From Actinomycetota bacterium (GTDB lineage: Bacteria > Actinomycetota > Actinomycetes > Streptosporangiales > Streptosporangiaceae), in the NCBI GenBank assembly GCA_027313705.1, contig DAHVDE010000041.1, forward strand, positions 1 through 64,000: a stretch of DNA of 64,000 bases. The letters are read 5' to 3'. The notes below the pieces were generated by a model. The model saw only the letters and a program-made list of their open reading frames with translations, was not told the origin of the DNA and made no database searches. Below, in pieces: positions 1-8,481 of this stretch. The position numbers and the translations under genes are program-made. Each line of letters opens with the position of its first letter. Position 1 is the first letter of the stretch.

Positions 1-3
1 GCC

Positions 4-1353
4 TCATAGCGCTCGCACCTTGTGGTTCGCCAGGTGCGCCAGCACTGCGTGGTTGGCGGCCCAGCCGTCAGGGAACTTGGCCGGCACGTTCAGGTGCACG
101 GGCTCGGTATACGGATGGGCGTCGAGCAGTTCTGGTATGCCGGCCCGCGCCACCACGATGCAGGCGTGCCGGTGCCGCGAGGTCAGCACGCAGAGCCGGC
201 CTGCCTCCAGGTGAAAGGCGGTGGCGTCGCGCCGCCCTGACAGCGGATGCAGCACGATCACCAGGTCGTACTCCCGCCCCTGGAGCCGATTGGCGGTATC
301 GACGACGATTCCTTGAGTTCCGAGCGCGGCGAGCCGCTCCCGCACCGCCTGCGCCTGGTCCCGATGTGCCGTCCCGATCGCGATCCGCCCCGGGCCGACC
401 GGGGAGTCACCGCCGGCCGGCTGCTCGGAGTGACACACAAGGCCCCGCTCGATCGCCCGGCCCGCCAGCCCCGCGCAAGCGGCGACGGCCTCGGCGTCGG
501 TCCTGATAGTGTGCCTGCCGGGCAGTTCGTAGAGTGCCCAGCCGGCTTCGCTGGCGAGATCTAGTGCCTGGTCGAAGGGCCAGGAGCGAAGAGCGCGGGT
601 CGCGTAAGACAACCGCCGGTCCGCCGCCGAAGACCCTGGCACGAACCCGGAGAACGGGTAGAACGCCTCGGCCACCACCTGCGTCGCCGACTCTGGCAGC
701 CGCCAGGACACCGGCAGCCGCAGTACCGGCAGGTCCGGGTTGTTCCGCAGCAGCACCGCCACCGCGCTCAGCATCGGGTCCCATGACAGTCCGGTCCACC
801 GGTCGGTTTCGACGACAGAGAACGGGTCGAGCTGGCCAGGATCGCCGACGAACAGCGCCCGCCCGAACCTGGGTGCCACCTTGAGCAGGAGGTCAGAACG
901 CATCTGGTAGGCCTCGTCGACGACCGCCCAAGGCCAGGCCCCCTCGGTGACCGTGCCCCATTTGGCCGCCGTCCCCGCGACCACATGGCACCTGTCGACA
1001 TCACTAACCGCCGAAGCCACCACGACCGGCGGCATGTGCCTGGCGACTTGCGGCGCGGGCTGGTAGTCCCGCGCGGACAGCCGGCCGATGACCAGGCTGG
1101 GCGCGGCAGCCGCGAGCCGGTCGACCAGGTCGTCGACCTGGTTGTTGGTTTGCGCCACGACCATGACCCGCTCGCCAGCGTTCGCCAGCTCGGCCGCCGC
1201 CCGCACCACGAGCGTCGACTTCCCGGCGCCAGGCGGTGAGTCGACCACGACCCCGCGCGGTCCTGAACGCGGCAGCCCGGCCAGCGTCTCGAGCACTTCC
1301 GCCTCGGCGGTGGCGGCCAGGTCGGCCGCGACCGCAAGACCAGGCGCGCTCAT
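4..1353 (-). CDS. UPF1/Dna2-like superfamily 1 helicase
   Basis: A 449-residue SF1 helicase with a near-complete motif set: Walker A GAGKST at 42-47, motif Ia VAQTNNQ at 66-72, DEAY Walker B at 146-149, GDPGQLDPF (motif III) at 170-178, a motif V-like segment at 350-366 (TANRLQGREYD) and a motif VI-like segment near 387-400 (LTSRHRH). This order and the AAA_11/AAA_12 style fit the UPF1/Dna2 branch (SF1B), which normally moves 5'-3'. The ATG overlaps the stop of the preceding gene by four bases (ATGA), so it is translationally coupled as the last gene of a four-gene unit with a Cas4-like nuclease. There is no fused nuclease domain. A role in DNA end processing, repair or defence is inferred from the context only. 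Confidence 0.85.
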   Translation of the reverse strand: MSAPGLAVAADLAATAEAEVLETLAGLPRSGPRGVVVDSPPGAGKSTLVVRAAAELANAGERVMVVAQTNNQVDDLVDRLAAAAPSLVIGRLSARDYQPAPQVARHMPPVVVASAVSDVDRCHVVAGTAAKWGTVTEGAWPWAVVDEAYQMRSDLLLKVAPRFGRALFVGDPGQLDPFSVVETDRWTGLSWDPMLSAVAVLLRNNPDLPVLRLPVSWRLPESATQVVAEAFYPFSGFVPGSSAADRRLSYATRALRSWPFDQALDLASEAGWALYELPGRHTIRTDAEAVAACAGLAGRAIERGLVCHSEQPAGGDSPVGPGRIAIGTAHRDQAQAVRERLAALGTQGIVVDTANRLQGREYDLVIVLHPLSGRRDATAFHLEAGRLCVLTSRHRHACIVVARAGIPELLDAHPYTEPVHLNVPAKFPDGWAANHAVLAHLANHKVRAL

Positions 1354-2873
1354 GACCAGGCCTCGACGGCGTCGTCAGGAACAGGCACATAGACAGGCGG
1401 CGGCCCGCCATGGGTCCACGGAGTGCTCTCCCGTTCCGGGAACGCCCCGCTCACCTGGTAGGAGTCGGTCAGCGTCGTATAGCAAAGCCGCTCACCCACC
1501 GCAGGCACGCTGCCCGGCGCGGCCACGAGCGACCGCCCCATTCCCCCTGACAGCTCGAGCTCGACCGCCGATCTGGCGCCGGCCAGCGGGGACACCGACA
1601 TGACGACCGCTGACTGCCTGGGCCGGGCCGGTGACACCAGCTTGTCGCCTGGCCCTACCCGCACCACGTCAAGCGTCTCGACGGTTACCAGCGGCCTGAG
1701 CATCCGCCGCTTGCCGGATCCGCCGAGGCGGGCAGGGTCGGCCGCGACCACGGATCCGCCGAACGCCTCGCCGGTCAGCCGGTATCCGGCAAGCACCAGC
1801 GGGTCATCGAAGGCCCGCTGCGCCGCGTACGAGGCCTGCGCCTGCTCAAGCGAGCTCAGCCGCCGCGCGGCCGCGACCGCGGAGTCACGGCGCGGCTGCG
1901 GCGTGCCGCCGTCCCTCAGGTACTCGCCGTACTTGAGGAACGCGGCCAGGTCAGACTCGGCACGAAGGCTTACCGTCCGTCCGGGAGTCAGCCCGCGAAG
2001 CAACTCGACCGACCGCCAGACCAGTCGCCAGCTCGGGGCGAGCACTGCGCCGATGCTATCTTGCAGCGAAAGAACTGCACGTTGTCGCTGCGCAGAGCCG
2101 ATCTCCGTACGGCCGCAGGCGGCTATCAAGGGCGCGAGCACTTCGTTGTCGAAAGTCGGGTCGGTGGCGGGGCCAGCGGGCGGGCCGGTCACCGGATTCT
2201 CCGCAGCAGCCGCCGCGGCGCGGCCGGTCAGCCCGGCGGGCGGGTCGATCCAGCCAAGCACGGCGGCCAGGTTGCGGTCCTCGACGGCGCTCTGGCCGGT
2301 GGCCCAGTGCAGCGCGAGCGCCTGCGTGGCGGCGACGAGCAGCGAAGAGCCCGGCAGCTCGGCACGCTCGGCGAGGAACGTCAGCCACCGGCCGAGCACA
2401 GGCACGGCGGGGTCGACCGGGTAGGGGCCGTCCGGCCGCCGCAGCCGGGTCGACCGGCCGAGCAAACGCAGGAATCCGATGGTGGCTTCGTTGGGCACAA
2501 TGACCTGAGGGAATTTCTGCCAGAAAGCACCGGGCGGCTCACCGTGGCCCGCCCCGCCTTCATCGGCTCCTGACAGCTCGGCGCGCAAGGCCGACTCACA
2601 TTCGCCGAGGTAGCCGGTGACGATCTCGGCGAGCTCGGCTGCGAACGCGAACCTCTCGTCACGGTTGCGTGGCTGGGTGACGACGAGCAGGCGGGCCGAC
2701 TCCGGCGTGTCGCCCGCCATCGCCGCTAGCGGGGCGTTGGCCTCGCCCGCGAAGGTCAGCGCGATCAGCACGAGCGGCCGCTCGGCCAGGTGCACGTGCC
2801 GCACCGTGCTCGCCTGCGTGGCGAATCCGCTGTCCGCCGCCCGCGCCTTGGCCAGCGCGTACAGGGTGCTCAT
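1350..2873 (-). CDS. conserved protein of unknown function between nuclease and helicase genes
   Basis: A 507-residue protein I do not recognise. The start is the ATG at 2873, which overlaps the nuclease stop by four bases (ATGA). An ATG six codons upstream would lie inside the nuclease gene. The protein has no signal peptide or membrane span. Residues about 105-235 include an Ala/Pro/Gly-rich linker, and the final ~130 residues are Val/Gly-rich and look beta-strand-rich. In Dna2 and UPF1 a beta-barrel sits just before the helicase core, so this C-terminus could supply such a domain in trans; that is inference. Tight coupling on both sides argues that it forms a complex with its neighbours. 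Confidence 0.75.
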   Translation of the reverse strand: MSTLYALAKARAADSGFATQASTVRHVHLAERPLVLIALTFAGEANAPLAAMAGDTPESARLLVVTQPRNRDERFAFAAELAEIVTGYLGECESALRAELSGADEGGAGHGEPPGAFWQKFPQVIVPNEATIGFLRLLGRSTRLRRPDGPYPVDPAVPVLGRWLTFLAERAELPGSSLLVAATQALALHWATGQSAVEDRNLAAVLGWIDPPAGLTGRAAAAAAENPVTGPPAGPATDPTFDNEVLAPLIAACGRTEIGSAQRQRAVLSLQDSIGAVLAPSWRLVWRSVELLRGLTPGRTVSLRAESDLAAFLKYGEYLRDGGTPQPRRDSAVAAARRLSSLEQAQASYAAQRAFDDPLVLAGYRLTGEAFGGSVVAADPARLGGSGKRRMLRPLVTVETLDVVRVGPGDKLVSPARPRQSAVVMSVSPLAGARSAVELELSGGMGRSLVAAPGSVPAVGERLCYTTLTDSYQVSGAFPERESTPWTHGGPPPVYVPVPDDAVEAWS

Positions 2874-3997
2874 GCGGCCTCGCCCGTGCACTCGCGGCGC
2901 AACCTGGCCGCCGCCCGCAGCAGTCCGGCCGCCTCGGCCTGGTCGTCGGCCGGAGCCAGCGTGCCGTCGGCCAGCCCGAGCACGGCGGCGATCGAATCGA
3001 TCGCGCCGAGCTCATCGCGAACCTCGCGGCCGAGCGTTTCCGTGCGGCCCTGTGCCTCGTGGCGGCACAGGAAGCACATCTCGCAGCTCGCCAGGCACTC
3101 GGGCGCGTACCTGGCATCCACGGTGAAGATGGCATCCCTCAGCTCGGCGGGTGACCGGCTGGGCACCCCGTCGTCGTCCATTCCGAGGTCGAAGGTCAGG
3201 TCGGCGGGCAGCACATCGAGCAGTGACTCGATGCTTGCCAGCCGGGCAAGCTGCCGCCGCAGCACGGTGAGCTGCTTGCGGACATCGAGCAGGGCGGCGG
3301 TCGGGGCGTTGCTGAAGTTCTCCGGGCAGACCAGCACCACCTCGTCGGCGACGGCGTCCTCGGCCATGCCGTGACCGGCGAGCAGTTCGCGGAGCGCGTG
3401 CACGTAGACGGCGGACTGGATCACGGCGGCGGCAACCTTGTCGCCGTCGGCCTGGCCGTCGATAACGGCGAAGGACTTGATCTCCACGACATGGAACCGG
3501 CCGCCAAGCTGGAATGCGATCAGGTCGGGCTCGAGGAACACCGGCCTGCCAGCGACTTGGAGGCGAAGCAGCGGGTGGTCGAACAACGTCCCGGCGTCCG
3601 AGCCGGAGTTCACCGCCCTGGCCAGCAACGACCTCGTCCTGACGTGCCTGACCACGAGACCGGTGTTACCGCCGACGTCGTTGAGGTCATCGTAGGAGAC
3701 CTCAGGTATGGACAGGCCGAGGTGCTCGCGGAGCAGCCGCAGCAACTCGGCGCAGCCGTTGGCCTTCACCTGAGCTTCGAAGGCATTCCCGCGCGTTATC
3801 GCGAATTGCGACTGTCCGAATGGCGCCGGAAATCCCGAATATGCTGCCAGGCGCTGTTTGTCCACCCCGGCCGCGTCCATGATGGCACGGCGAGCGCAGC
3901 CGGGATTGCTGGTCAGCGCGGCGATTGTGCGAGCATTGTGACTCTTGGGGGCGACCCGGCCGCGGATATGCTCAAGCCGCGACTCAACTGCGTTCAT
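2870..3997 (-). CDS. Cas4/RecB-like PD-(D/E)XK nuclease with a predicted Fe-S cluster
   Basis: A 375-residue protein with the RecB/Cas4 nuclease signature in order: RGNAFE at 69-74, PD at 157-158, VEIKSF with Glu172-x-Lys174, and the QxxxY motif Gln194/Tyr198. One N-terminal cysteine (Cys34) and a C-terminal set Cys301, 305, 308 and 311 flank the nuclease core. Cas4, AddB and Dna2 hold a 4Fe-4S cluster with one N-terminal and three C-terminal cysteines in the same way. The ribosome site AGGAC lies 6 bases before the ATG. It is the second gene of the unit, and its stop overlaps the next start. Likely a single-strand or end-processing DNA exonuclease; no cas1 or cas2 is present, so a CRISPR role is unlikely. 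Confidence 0.85.
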   Translation of the reverse strand: MNAVESRLEHIRGRVAPKSHNARTIAALTSNPGCARRAIMDAAGVDKQRLAAYSGFPAPFGQSQFAITRGNAFEAQVKANGCAELLRLLREHLGLSIPEVSYDDLNDVGGNTGLVVRHVRTRSLLARAVNSGSDAGTLFDHPLLRLQVAGRPVFLEPDLIAFQLGGRFHVVEIKSFAVIDGQADGDKVAAAVIQSAVYVHALRELLAGHGMAEDAVADEVVLVCPENFSNAPTAALLDVRKQLTVLRRQLARLASIESLLDVLPADLTFDLGMDDDGVPSRSPAELRDAIFTVDARYAPECLASCEMCFLCRHEAQGRTETLGREVRDELGAIDSIAAVLGLADGTLAPADDQAEAAGLLRAAARLRRECTGEAA

Positions 3998-4012
3998 TAT
4001 TGTCCTAGTTCT

Positions 4013-4034
4013 CTGGCCGCGCTAACGCGGCCAG
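4013..4034 (-). terminator. perfect 9-bp hairpin between the first two genes of the nuclease-helicase unit
   Basis: CTGGCCGCG at 4013-4021 pairs perfectly with CGCGGCCAG at 4026-4034 around a 4-base loop. It lies in the 62-base gap between the 270-aa gene and the nuclease gene, about eight bases ahead of the nuclease ribosome site. There is no U-tract. It could be a partial terminator or attenuator, a processing or stability element, or a translation-control hairpin. Confidence 0.55.
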
Positions 4035-4059
4035 CATGGCGGGACTGGCGGGGTAGGAC

Positions 4060-4872
4060 TCAACCGTCCGCGCTGGTCAAGCGGCTGAGCCGCAGACCAG
4101 TGCCGAACAGTTGCTCGGCATCATCGAGCTGAGCGCGGGCGCGCAGAGCCGATTCAGCGCGTTGCTCGGAATCCGCCCGCTCGTGCACTGCTAGTTCCGC
4201 TCGGGCGGCAACGATGATTTCGTCGGGGTTTATTGTGCTCGCGCTCTGGGCGGCACGCGGGATATTCGCCGCAAATCGCCAGAGCAACCGCCGGGATTCT
4301 GGGCTGACGCCTGAATTACCCCTATATAGGTCCCTGAATCGCTCGGCCACCCTAATGGCCGCCGTCAGGAAATCGACTCGCGGACTCAGCGGGCCGACGA
4401 TCCGCCGGTCCATCGGCCACGTCGACACCGCGAGCAAGCCTCGAGCAGGCGACAGCAGTTCCGCCGTCAGCGCGGCGCAGATGTAATACGGCCGCGCGTA
4501 CGGCGCCGACCGGAATGACCGCTCCTCGTCCCGGCGCAAACTGGTCAGCCGGGCACCGGGCAGCAGTCCGGCAAACAACGCGTCGTGTATCGCGATGACC
4601 AACTTCGGCGCGGCCGGCGCGCCGAGCAAGGTCAGCACCTGGTGCACCTGCTCGCGCACCGGCAGGATCGGCCCCTGGGCGCCATGACTCCCGGCCGGCT
4701 CTGGCGCCTGTCCCTCCAGTTCCGTGAGCGATGCCTCCCATTGGGAACGGCACTCATTCAACTCCGCCCGCAAGGCGCGGGCCAGATCCCGGTCGCCAGC
4801 CACCATCGCCCGCCTGACCTCGGCCTGCAGGCTGTCCATCCGGCGCTCGAGCGCCTCCATCTCAGCGGTCAC
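4060..4872 (-). CDS. coiled-coil protein of unknown function, first gene of the nuclease-helicase unit
   Basis: A 270-residue soluble protein. Residues about 3-50 form a strongly charged heptad-like coiled coil. Residues about 75-150 are a compact alpha/beta region ending in an SFRSAPYARPYYIC-type segment that could be a winged-helix fold. The C-terminal ~60 residues are again Ala/Glu/Arg-rich and helical. I do not recognise the family. The GTG start at 4872 is only 7 bases downstream of a -10-like hexamer, so the transcript is probably leaderless. As the first gene of the unit it could be a sensor, a loader or the regulator of its own promoter; nothing in the sequence decides among these. 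Confidence 0.75.
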   Translation of the reverse strand: MTAEMEALERRMDSLQAEVRRAMVAGDRDLARALRAELNECRSQWEASLTELEGQAPEPAGSHGAQGPILPVREQVHQVLTLLGAPAAPKLVIAIHDALFAGLLPGARLTSLRRDEERSFRSAPYARPYYICAALTAELLSPARGLLAVSTWPMDRRIVGPLSPRVDFLTAAIRVAERFRDLYRGNSGVSPESRRLLWRFAANIPRAAQSASTINPDEIIVAARAELAVHERADSEQRAESALRARAQLDDAEQLFGTGLRLSRLTSADG

Positions 4873-4878
4873 GCGAGT

Positions 4879-4907
4879 ACCCTACAACTTCCAGTAGCAT
4901 CCAGCAA
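4879..4907 (-). promoter_or_regulatory. putative leaderless promoter of the nuclease-helicase unit
   Basis: On the minus strand TTGCTG is followed after 17 bases by TAGGGT (complement of 4879-4884). The GTG initiation codon begins 7 bases after the -10 hexamer, so the first transcribed base would be at or next to the start codon. No Shine-Dalgarno sequence is present, which agrees with a leaderless mRNA, a common actinobacterial arrangement. Confidence 0.5.
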
Positions 4908-4916
4908 ATTCCAGTA
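4887..4916 (+). repeat. three tandem 10-bp repeats overlapping the promoter (candidate operator)
   Basis: The units ACTTCCAGTA (4887-4896), GCATCCAGCA (4897-4906) and AATTCCAGTA (4907-4916) share a TCCAG core at an exact 10-base period, one helical turn. They cover the -35 region and spacer of the putative promoter. This layout suits cooperative binding of a regulator on one DNA face. The regulator is unknown. Confidence 0.6.
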
Positions 4917-5038
4917 TTGTTGAACCACTGGCACGCGACCGCCGGCTCGCCAGGTCCCGCCGCATGTGCGGTGTTATCCAGCCTCTTTGCCAGCCGCCGA
5001 GATTCGGCGGGCGCAAACCCGGCGATCCTGGCACCGAG

Positions 5039-5359
5039 ATGACCGCTTACCTGGACCGGGCGCTGACTCTCGCCGGTCCGCACAGCCAGGACCCGCTGGC
5101 CTACCTGCACTCTTGGGGGCTAGTGGCAGCCATCGGCGTGGCGGGCGTGGTCGCGATCTGCGTGCTACGCGGCCCGGTCATGACCGACAGGTTCCTGGCC
5201 GCCTTCGGCAACCTGGCAGGCAAGTTCGGTCCGAAGATCTTCTACGTCTCAGCCGGTGTGCTCATCGTCGGCGTCTTCATCAACGCAGCCCCGCTCATCA
5301 TCCTCGGCGCGGTCGTAGCCGGCGCCCTTCTCCTAGGCCTGATCGCCTGGCACTACTAA
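5039..5359 (+). CDS. small membrane protein
   Basis: A 106-residue protein with a hydrophobic helix near residues 27-43 and a longer hydrophobic stretch near residues 68-104 that can form two helices, giving about three membrane spans and a very short C-terminal tail (WHY). The ATG at 5039 is preferred; an in-frame ATG 25 codons upstream adds a Cys/Arg-rich non-membrane leader that looks like untranslated sequence. It is divergent from the nuclease-helicase unit and convergent with recQ across a repeat cluster. Function unknown. Confidence 0.65.
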   Translation: MTAYLDRALTLAGPHSQDPLAYLHSWGLVAAIGVAGVVAICVLRGPVMTDRFLAAFGNLAGKFGPKIFYVSAGVLIVGVFINAAPLIILGAVVAGALLLGLIAWHY

Positions 5360-5435
5360 CCATTCCCCCACACCCCCTCCGCCCCAGCCCCCCACCCCAA
5401 CCACACGCCCCACCTCAGCCAGCACCCCCCGCCAG

Positions 5436-5655
5436 CACCCACAACGCCACAACGTCGGGCTATAGCACCCACAACGCCACAACGTGCACCCCGCCCCGCG
5501 CCCAGCAACCCCCACAACGCCACAACGTGGGCGCTATAGCACCCACAACGCCACAACGTGCGCCCCGCCCCGCGCCCGCCGGCACCCACAACGCCACAAC
5601 GTGCGCCCCGCCCGCGCCCGCCGGCACCCACAACGTGCGGCCCGAACTGTGCCTC
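5436..5655 (+). repeat. cluster of five CACCCACAACGCCACAACGT direct repeats plus two partial copies
   Basis: The 20-base unit starts at 5436, 5466, 5540 and 5583, with a copy lacking the first two bases at 5511-5528. Shortened copies lie at 5625-5636 and near 5650. The unit itself repeats CCACAACG twice. Spacers are of unequal length (about 10-25 bases). Two contain the palindrome GCTATAGC, and 5527-5546 is close to a perfect palindrome. The rest of 5360-5745 is C-rich and non-coding, between a small plus-strand gene and minus-strand recQ. Not a CRISPR: spacers are too short, unequal and partly similar. Confidence 0.85.
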
Positions 5656-5745
5656 GCAACGTGCGGTCCGAACTGGGCGTCGGGGACCTTGGGCGGGGGG
5701 CACGGGGGGGTCCTGAACGCGGCGGCGGTCGGGGACCGAGGTCAG

Positions 5746-7611
5746 CTAGCGCGAAGGATCGGACTCGGCCAGGAGGTCGATGATCTGCTGGCCGTACCTG
5801 GCCAGCTTGGCTTCGCCCACGCCGCTGATCCCGCCAAGATCGCCGAGAGTGCCCGGCCGGCGGGCGGCGATCTGCCTCAGCGTGGCATCGTGGAAGATCA
5901 CGTAGGCGGGCACGCTCTGCTCCTTCGCGACCGTGGCCCGCCAGGCACGCAACTGCTCGAATAGCTCGGCGGCGTCAGCAGGGAGTTCTGCCGATGCCTG
6001 GTCGGTTGCGCCGGACTTGGCCGGGCGGGCCGACTTCGCCCTGGCTGCCTTCGGCGGCTCGCGCCGCAGCAGGACCTGGCGTGTGCCTGACAGCACCACG
6101 CCACTGTCCTCGGTCAGCGCCAGCGTGCCGTAGTCGCCTTCCACGGCCAGCAGTCGCTGCGCGAGCAACTGCCGCACGACGCCACGCCACTCGCCTTCTG
6201 ACAGTTCATCGCCGATCCCGAAGACTGTGAGCTTCTGGTGCTTATTTTGCAGAATCTTCGCGTTTTCCTTGCCGAGCAGTATGTCGATGATGTGCCCGGC
6301 GCCGAACCGCTGGTCGCGCTCACGTTTCAGGCGGTACACGGCCGACAGGAACTTCTGGGCCTGGACCGTGCCGTCCCAGGTCTGCGCCGGGGTCAGGCAA
6401 GTGTCACAGTTGCCGCAGGCAGCGGACGTCTCGCCGAAGTAGCCGAGCATCTGCACCCGCCGGCACTCGACGGTCTCGCAGAGCGCCAGCATGGCATCGA
6501 GGTGCATGCTCTGGCGGCGGCGGTGCGCGAGGTCGCCTTCAGAGGCGTCGATCAGCTTGCGCAACTGCATGACGTCGGAGAGCCCGTAGCCGAGCCAGGC
6601 TGTCGCCGGGAGCCCATCCCGGCCGGCTCGACCGGTTTCCTGGTAGTAGCCTTCGACCGATTTCGGCAGATCCAGGTGTGCGACGAAACGGACGTCCGGT
6701 TTGTCGATCCCCATTCCGAAGGCAATCGTGGCGACCATGACGAGTCCGTCTTCGCGCAGGAAGCGGGCCTGGTTCGCGCTCCGCACCCGCGCGTCCAAGC
6801 CGGCGTGGTATGGCAGCGCGGTGATGCCGTTGCGGCCGAGGAACTCGGCGGTCTTCTCCACCGAGGCACGGGACAGGCAGTAGACGATCCCTGCGTCGCC
6901 CGGGTGCTCACCGCGCAGCAGGGTGAGCAACTGGCGGCTCGGCTCGGACTTGGGCTCGATGCGGTACCTGATGTTGGGACGGTCGAAACTGGCCACGAAA
7001 TGGCGGGCGTCCTCGAGCTTGAGCCTGGTCGCGATCTCGGTGCGGGTTGCCTGGGTCGCCGTCGCGGTCAGCGCGATCCTCGGGACGCCTGGCCAGCGCT
7101 CGTGCAGTGCGGAGAGCTCGAGGTAGTCGGGGCGGAAGTCGTGGCCCCACTGGGCGACGCAGTGCGCCTCGTCGATCGCGAACAAGGACACATTGCCCCG
7201 GTCGAGCAACCGCATCGTGGATTCAGAGCGCAATCGCTCAGGAGCCAGGTAGAGCAGGTCAAGCTCACCAGCCAGGAAGTCAGCCTCGACCTCGCGGCGC
7301 TGGAACGGGTCCTGGGTCGAGTTGAGGAAACCGGCCCGGACGCCAAGTGCGCGCAGCGCGTCGACCTGGTCTTGCATGAGCGCGATCAACGGCGAGATCA
7401 CCACGCCAGTCCCCGGTCTGACCAGGGCGGGGATCTGATAGCAGAGCGACTTGCCTCCGCCGGTCGGCATCAGCACGAGTGCGTCTCCGCCGGCGACGAC
7501 GCGTTCGATGATCTCGGCCTGGGGACCGCGGAACGAGTCGTAGCCGAACACCCGCCGCAGTACCTCGAGCGCTGCCGACTGGCTCGCCGGACGCAGGGTT
7601 TCGACAGTCAC
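5746..7611 (-). CDS. recQ: ATP-dependent DNA helicase RecQ
   Basis: A 621-residue RecQ-family 3'-5' helicase. The Q-motif region FRGPQAEII lies near residues 27-35, Walker A TGGGKS at 50-55 and DEAH at 147-150. Motif VI is present in the [10 protein letters not shown] segment. The RecQ-C-terminal zinc-binding cysteines follow near residues 375-405 (CETVEC ... CGNCDTC), then a winged-helix region. A C-terminal HRDC domain at about 545-615 ends in an [15 protein letters not shown]-type helix-hairpin. Length and domain order are normal. It acts in recombination repair and replication restart. The gene runs toward the repeat cluster at its 3' end. Confidence 0.95.
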   Translation of the reverse strand: MTVETLRPASQSAALEVLRRVFGYDSFRGPQAEIIERVVAGGDALVLMPTGGGKSLCYQIPALVRPGTGVVISPLIALMQDQVDALRALGVRAGFLNSTQDPFQRREVEADFLAGELDLLYLAPERLRSESTMRLLDRGNVSLFAIDEAHCVAQWGHDFRPDYLELSALHERWPGVPRIALTATATQATRTEIATRLKLEDARHFVASFDRPNIRYRIEPKSEPSRQLLTLLRGEHPGDAGIVYCLSRASVEKTAEFLGRNGITALPYHAGLDARVRSANQARFLREDGLVMVATIAFGMGIDKPDVRFVAHLDLPKSVEGYYQETGRAGRDGLPATAWLGYGLSDVMQLRKLIDASEGDLAHRRRQSMHLDAMLALCETVECRRVQMLGYFGETSAACGNCDTCLTPAQTWDGTVQAQKFLSAVYRLKRERDQRFGAGHIIDILLGKENAKILQNKHQKLTVFGIGDELSEGEWRGVVRQLLAQRLLAVEGDYGTLALTEDSGVVLSGTRQVLLRREPPKAARAKSARPAKSGATDQASAELPADAAELFEQLRAWRATVAKEQSVPAYVIFHDATLRQIAARRPGTLGDLGGISGVGEAKLARYGQQIIDLLAESDPSR

Positions 7612-7653
7612 CGTGCCATCCTAGGATCGGCTGCCGTCATCGGTGTGACACCG

Positions 7654-8481
7654 TCAGCCGTACCCCTGCTCGACCGAGGAAGCGGCCAGTACGGTGACGG
7701 CACGGAAGCACCTGATCGCCTGGGCCATGGTCGGCAAGGTGAAAGACACCGTCCGAACCTCGGTGCGCTCGACGCAGGGGATGGCGGTAGCTGCGCCGAC
7801 CGCCTGCTCGGCGTCGAATACCACCTCGTAGGTGAACGGGCCGCCTGGCCAGTCATCAGTGCCGAGCGAGCCAAGCGAGGCGGCGGCCGCCTGCCTGATC
7901 AACGCCGCGGTCCGAGTGGGCGGCAGGCATACGGCGGTGTACCTGTCGACGCACTGCTTGACGGCGACCCGCTTCGCTGCGGGCGCCCACTTGGCGGCGT
8001 CGGCGCAGGTCAGGTCGTCGCCGGTGACCAGGACGACGGGAACGCCGAACTCAGCGGCCAGCAGTGCGTTCATCCGGCCCTCGCTGGCGCGCTCGTCGTT
8101 GACTCTCACGTCAAGAACGGTCGTGCCGAGATAGGTGTGCGAGAGCACGCCCTGCTGGCCCGCGCCCGCGTGGTAGCCGACGAACGCGACCGCGTCCATG
8201 CCCGAGTCGATGCCTTCCATCATGCCGAACGGCTTGTGCGTGCCGACGATTGCGACGCTGCGCTGATCGAGGCGGTCGAGCAGCAGATTGCGCTTGTTTG
8301 AGTGAGCCTCGTTCACGATGATCTCGGTGGCGCCCCCTTCCAGGAAACCGGCCACCGCCGCGTTGACGTCTTCAGTAAGCAGCACGCGGAAGTACTCCCA
8401 CCGCGGCGAGCCTGGCCTGACGTCATCTGGGCAGGTCACGCCGGTGACACCTTCCATGTCCGCCGAGATGAGTACGCGCAT
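7654..8481 (-). CDS. M55 family metallopeptidase (DppA-type D-aminopeptidase)
   Basis: A 275-residue protein with the M55 signature SADMEGVTG at the N-terminus (metal-binding Asp/Glu), then NEAHSN, GYHAGAG and SHTYLG histidine segments, and the RASEGRMNALLAAEFGVP region typical of the DppA fold. Members are zinc enzymes that hydrolyse peptides with N-terminal D-residues and are linked to use of cell-wall peptides. It lies 42 bases upstream of recQ on the same strand and could be co-transcribed. An A/G-rich ribosome site (AAAGGGG) precedes the ATG. No signal peptide, so cytoplasmic. Confidence 0.85.
   Translation of the reverse strand: MRVLISADMEGVTGVTCPDDVRPGSPRWEYFRVLLTEDVNAAVAGFLEGGATEIIVNEAHSNKRNLLLDRLDQRSVAIVGTHKPFGMMEGIDSGMDAVAFVGYHAGAGQQGVLSHTYLGTTVLDVRVNDERASEGRMNALLAAEFGVPVVLVTGDDLTCADAAKWAPAAKRVAVKQCVDRYTAVCLPPTRTAALIRQAAAASLGSLGTDDWPGGPFTYEVVFDAEQAVGAATAIPCVERTEVRTVSFTLPTMAQAIRCFRAVTVLAASSVEQGYG

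Noticed and set aside
2870-3997. CRISPR-associated Cas4
   Set aside because: The nuclease is Cas4-like in motifs, but no cas1, cas2, effector or array is present, and it is coupled to a helicase, so a Dna2-like role fits better.
5436-5655. CRISPR-like array of direct repeats
   Set aside because: Spacers are about 10-25 bases, unequal and share GCTATAGC; the repeat is internally duplicated and there are no cas genes apart from a Cas4-like protein in a different operon.
6238-8301. Long plus-strand open frame (687 codons) opposite recQ and the M55 gene
   Set aside because: It is antisense to two clear enzyme genes, has Arg/Gly/His-rich composition without motifs, and reflects high-GC third-position bias.
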